From Prolixibacteraceae bacterium (GTDB lineage: Bacteria; Bacteroidota; Bacteroidia; Bacteroidales; Prolixibacteraceae), in NCBI GenBank assembly GCA_023229575.1, contig JALNYZ010000057.1, forward strand, positions 1-14,678: a DNA stretch of 14,678 nucleotides, given 5' to 3'. The notes below the pieces were generated by a model, which was given only the letters and a program-made list of their open reading frames with translations, was not told the DNA's origin and searched no databases. Below, piece after piece: positions 14,311 through 14,678 of the stretch. The translations under genes and the position numbers were made by a program. The number at the start of each line of letters is the position of its first letter. The first letter of the stretch is position 1.

Positions 14311-14678
14311 TTATTGTTGTTCGTATCCAAAATTACGGAGTTGGATCTCCTTGTCGCGCCACTCTTTGGTCACCTTAACGAACAGTTCCAGGAAAACTTT
14401 CTTGCTAAAAAATTCTTCCATATCTATCCGGGCAGCCGTTCCGACTCTTTTCAAAGCCTCTCCCCTATGACCAATAATAATCCCCTTCTGGGTTTCGCGC
14501 GACACATGGATGACCGCTGCAATTCTGAGTAGTTTCGCTTCATCTTTGAATGATTCTACTTCGATCTCTACCGAGTACGGAATCTCCTTATCGTAGAAAA
14601 GAAGAATCTTTTCGCGGATAATCTCCTGGGCAAAGAAACGCTCATTGCGATCGGTCAGTTCATCTTTCGGAAAATAGG
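14311..14678 (-). CDS. era: GTPase Era, C-terminal KH part (partial)
   Basis: The frame enters from the right edge and runs to TAA at 14311-14313, giving about 122 residues. It starts YFPKDELTDRNERFFAQEII, the junction segment between the G domain and KH domain of Era. The type-II KH region follows with REKILLFYDKEIPYSVEIEV, ETQKGIIIGHRGEALKRVG (the GxxG-like IGHRG loop) and the terminal VKVTKEWRDKEIQLRNFGY. Era binds 16S rRNA and checks 30S maturation. The GTPase half lies outside the window. An internal ATG at 14505 is not a start. era upstream of der is a common order in this phylum. Confidence 0.95.
   Translation of the reverse strand, partial: YFPKDELTDRNERFFAQEIIREKILLFYDKEIPYSVEIEVESFKDEAKLLRIAAVIHVSRETQKGIIIGHRGEALKRVGTAARIDMEEFFSKKVFLELFVKVTKEWRDKEIQLRNFGYEQQ

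Overview
The window looks like a piece of a Bacteroidota chromosome, probably Bacteroidales or a close relative. The reasons are the lysS end-gpsA-pgi gene order, a short (449-residue) glucose-6-phosphate isomerase, the era-der pair, the near absence of Shine-Dalgarno sites in front of clearly real genes, and one TAnnTTTG-type -7 box. The species cannot be read from the sequence.

Left core block (1-4810, all on +): the end of lysS, gpsA, a 480-base repeat-filled gap, then a tight run of pgi, an unidentified lipoprotein gene and an RluA-type pseudouridine synthase gene. The last three overlap by 1 and 4 bases and are probably co-transcribed. Right core block (10039-14678): a ferredoxin-nitroreductase fusion on +, then on - a DEAD-box RNA helicase with a DbpA-type C-terminal domain, der and the C-terminal part of era. 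era and der are 15 bases apart and both serve ribosome assembly.

Between these lies a looser accessory stretch (about 4811-9780). It holds a DJ-1/PfpI gene that has lost its 3' end, a secreted protein of unknown function, a DUF1905/YdeI-type protein, a Tat-signal Gfo/Idh/MocA oxidoreductase, a DUF2867 gene that has lost its 3' end, and an MNT-HEPN toxin-antitoxin-type pair. In both damaged genes, family similarity stops within a few bases of the stop codon of the convergent neighbour (rluA-like at 4808-4810; Gfo/Idh at 8347-8349), so this region has been rearranged.

The most unusual content is between the genes. Four intergenic spaces carry hairpin or tandem-repeat elements built from 8-10 base units (1134-1440, 9793-9998, 10957-11072, 12863-12954). 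Three are long imperfect palindromes whose arms are themselves quasi-tandem. Two flanking the ferredoxin-nitroreductase gene share a loop sequence in inverted orientation, and a diverged form of that core also appears in the gpsA-pgi gap. No tRNA, rRNA, CRISPR array, transposase or integrase gene was seen.
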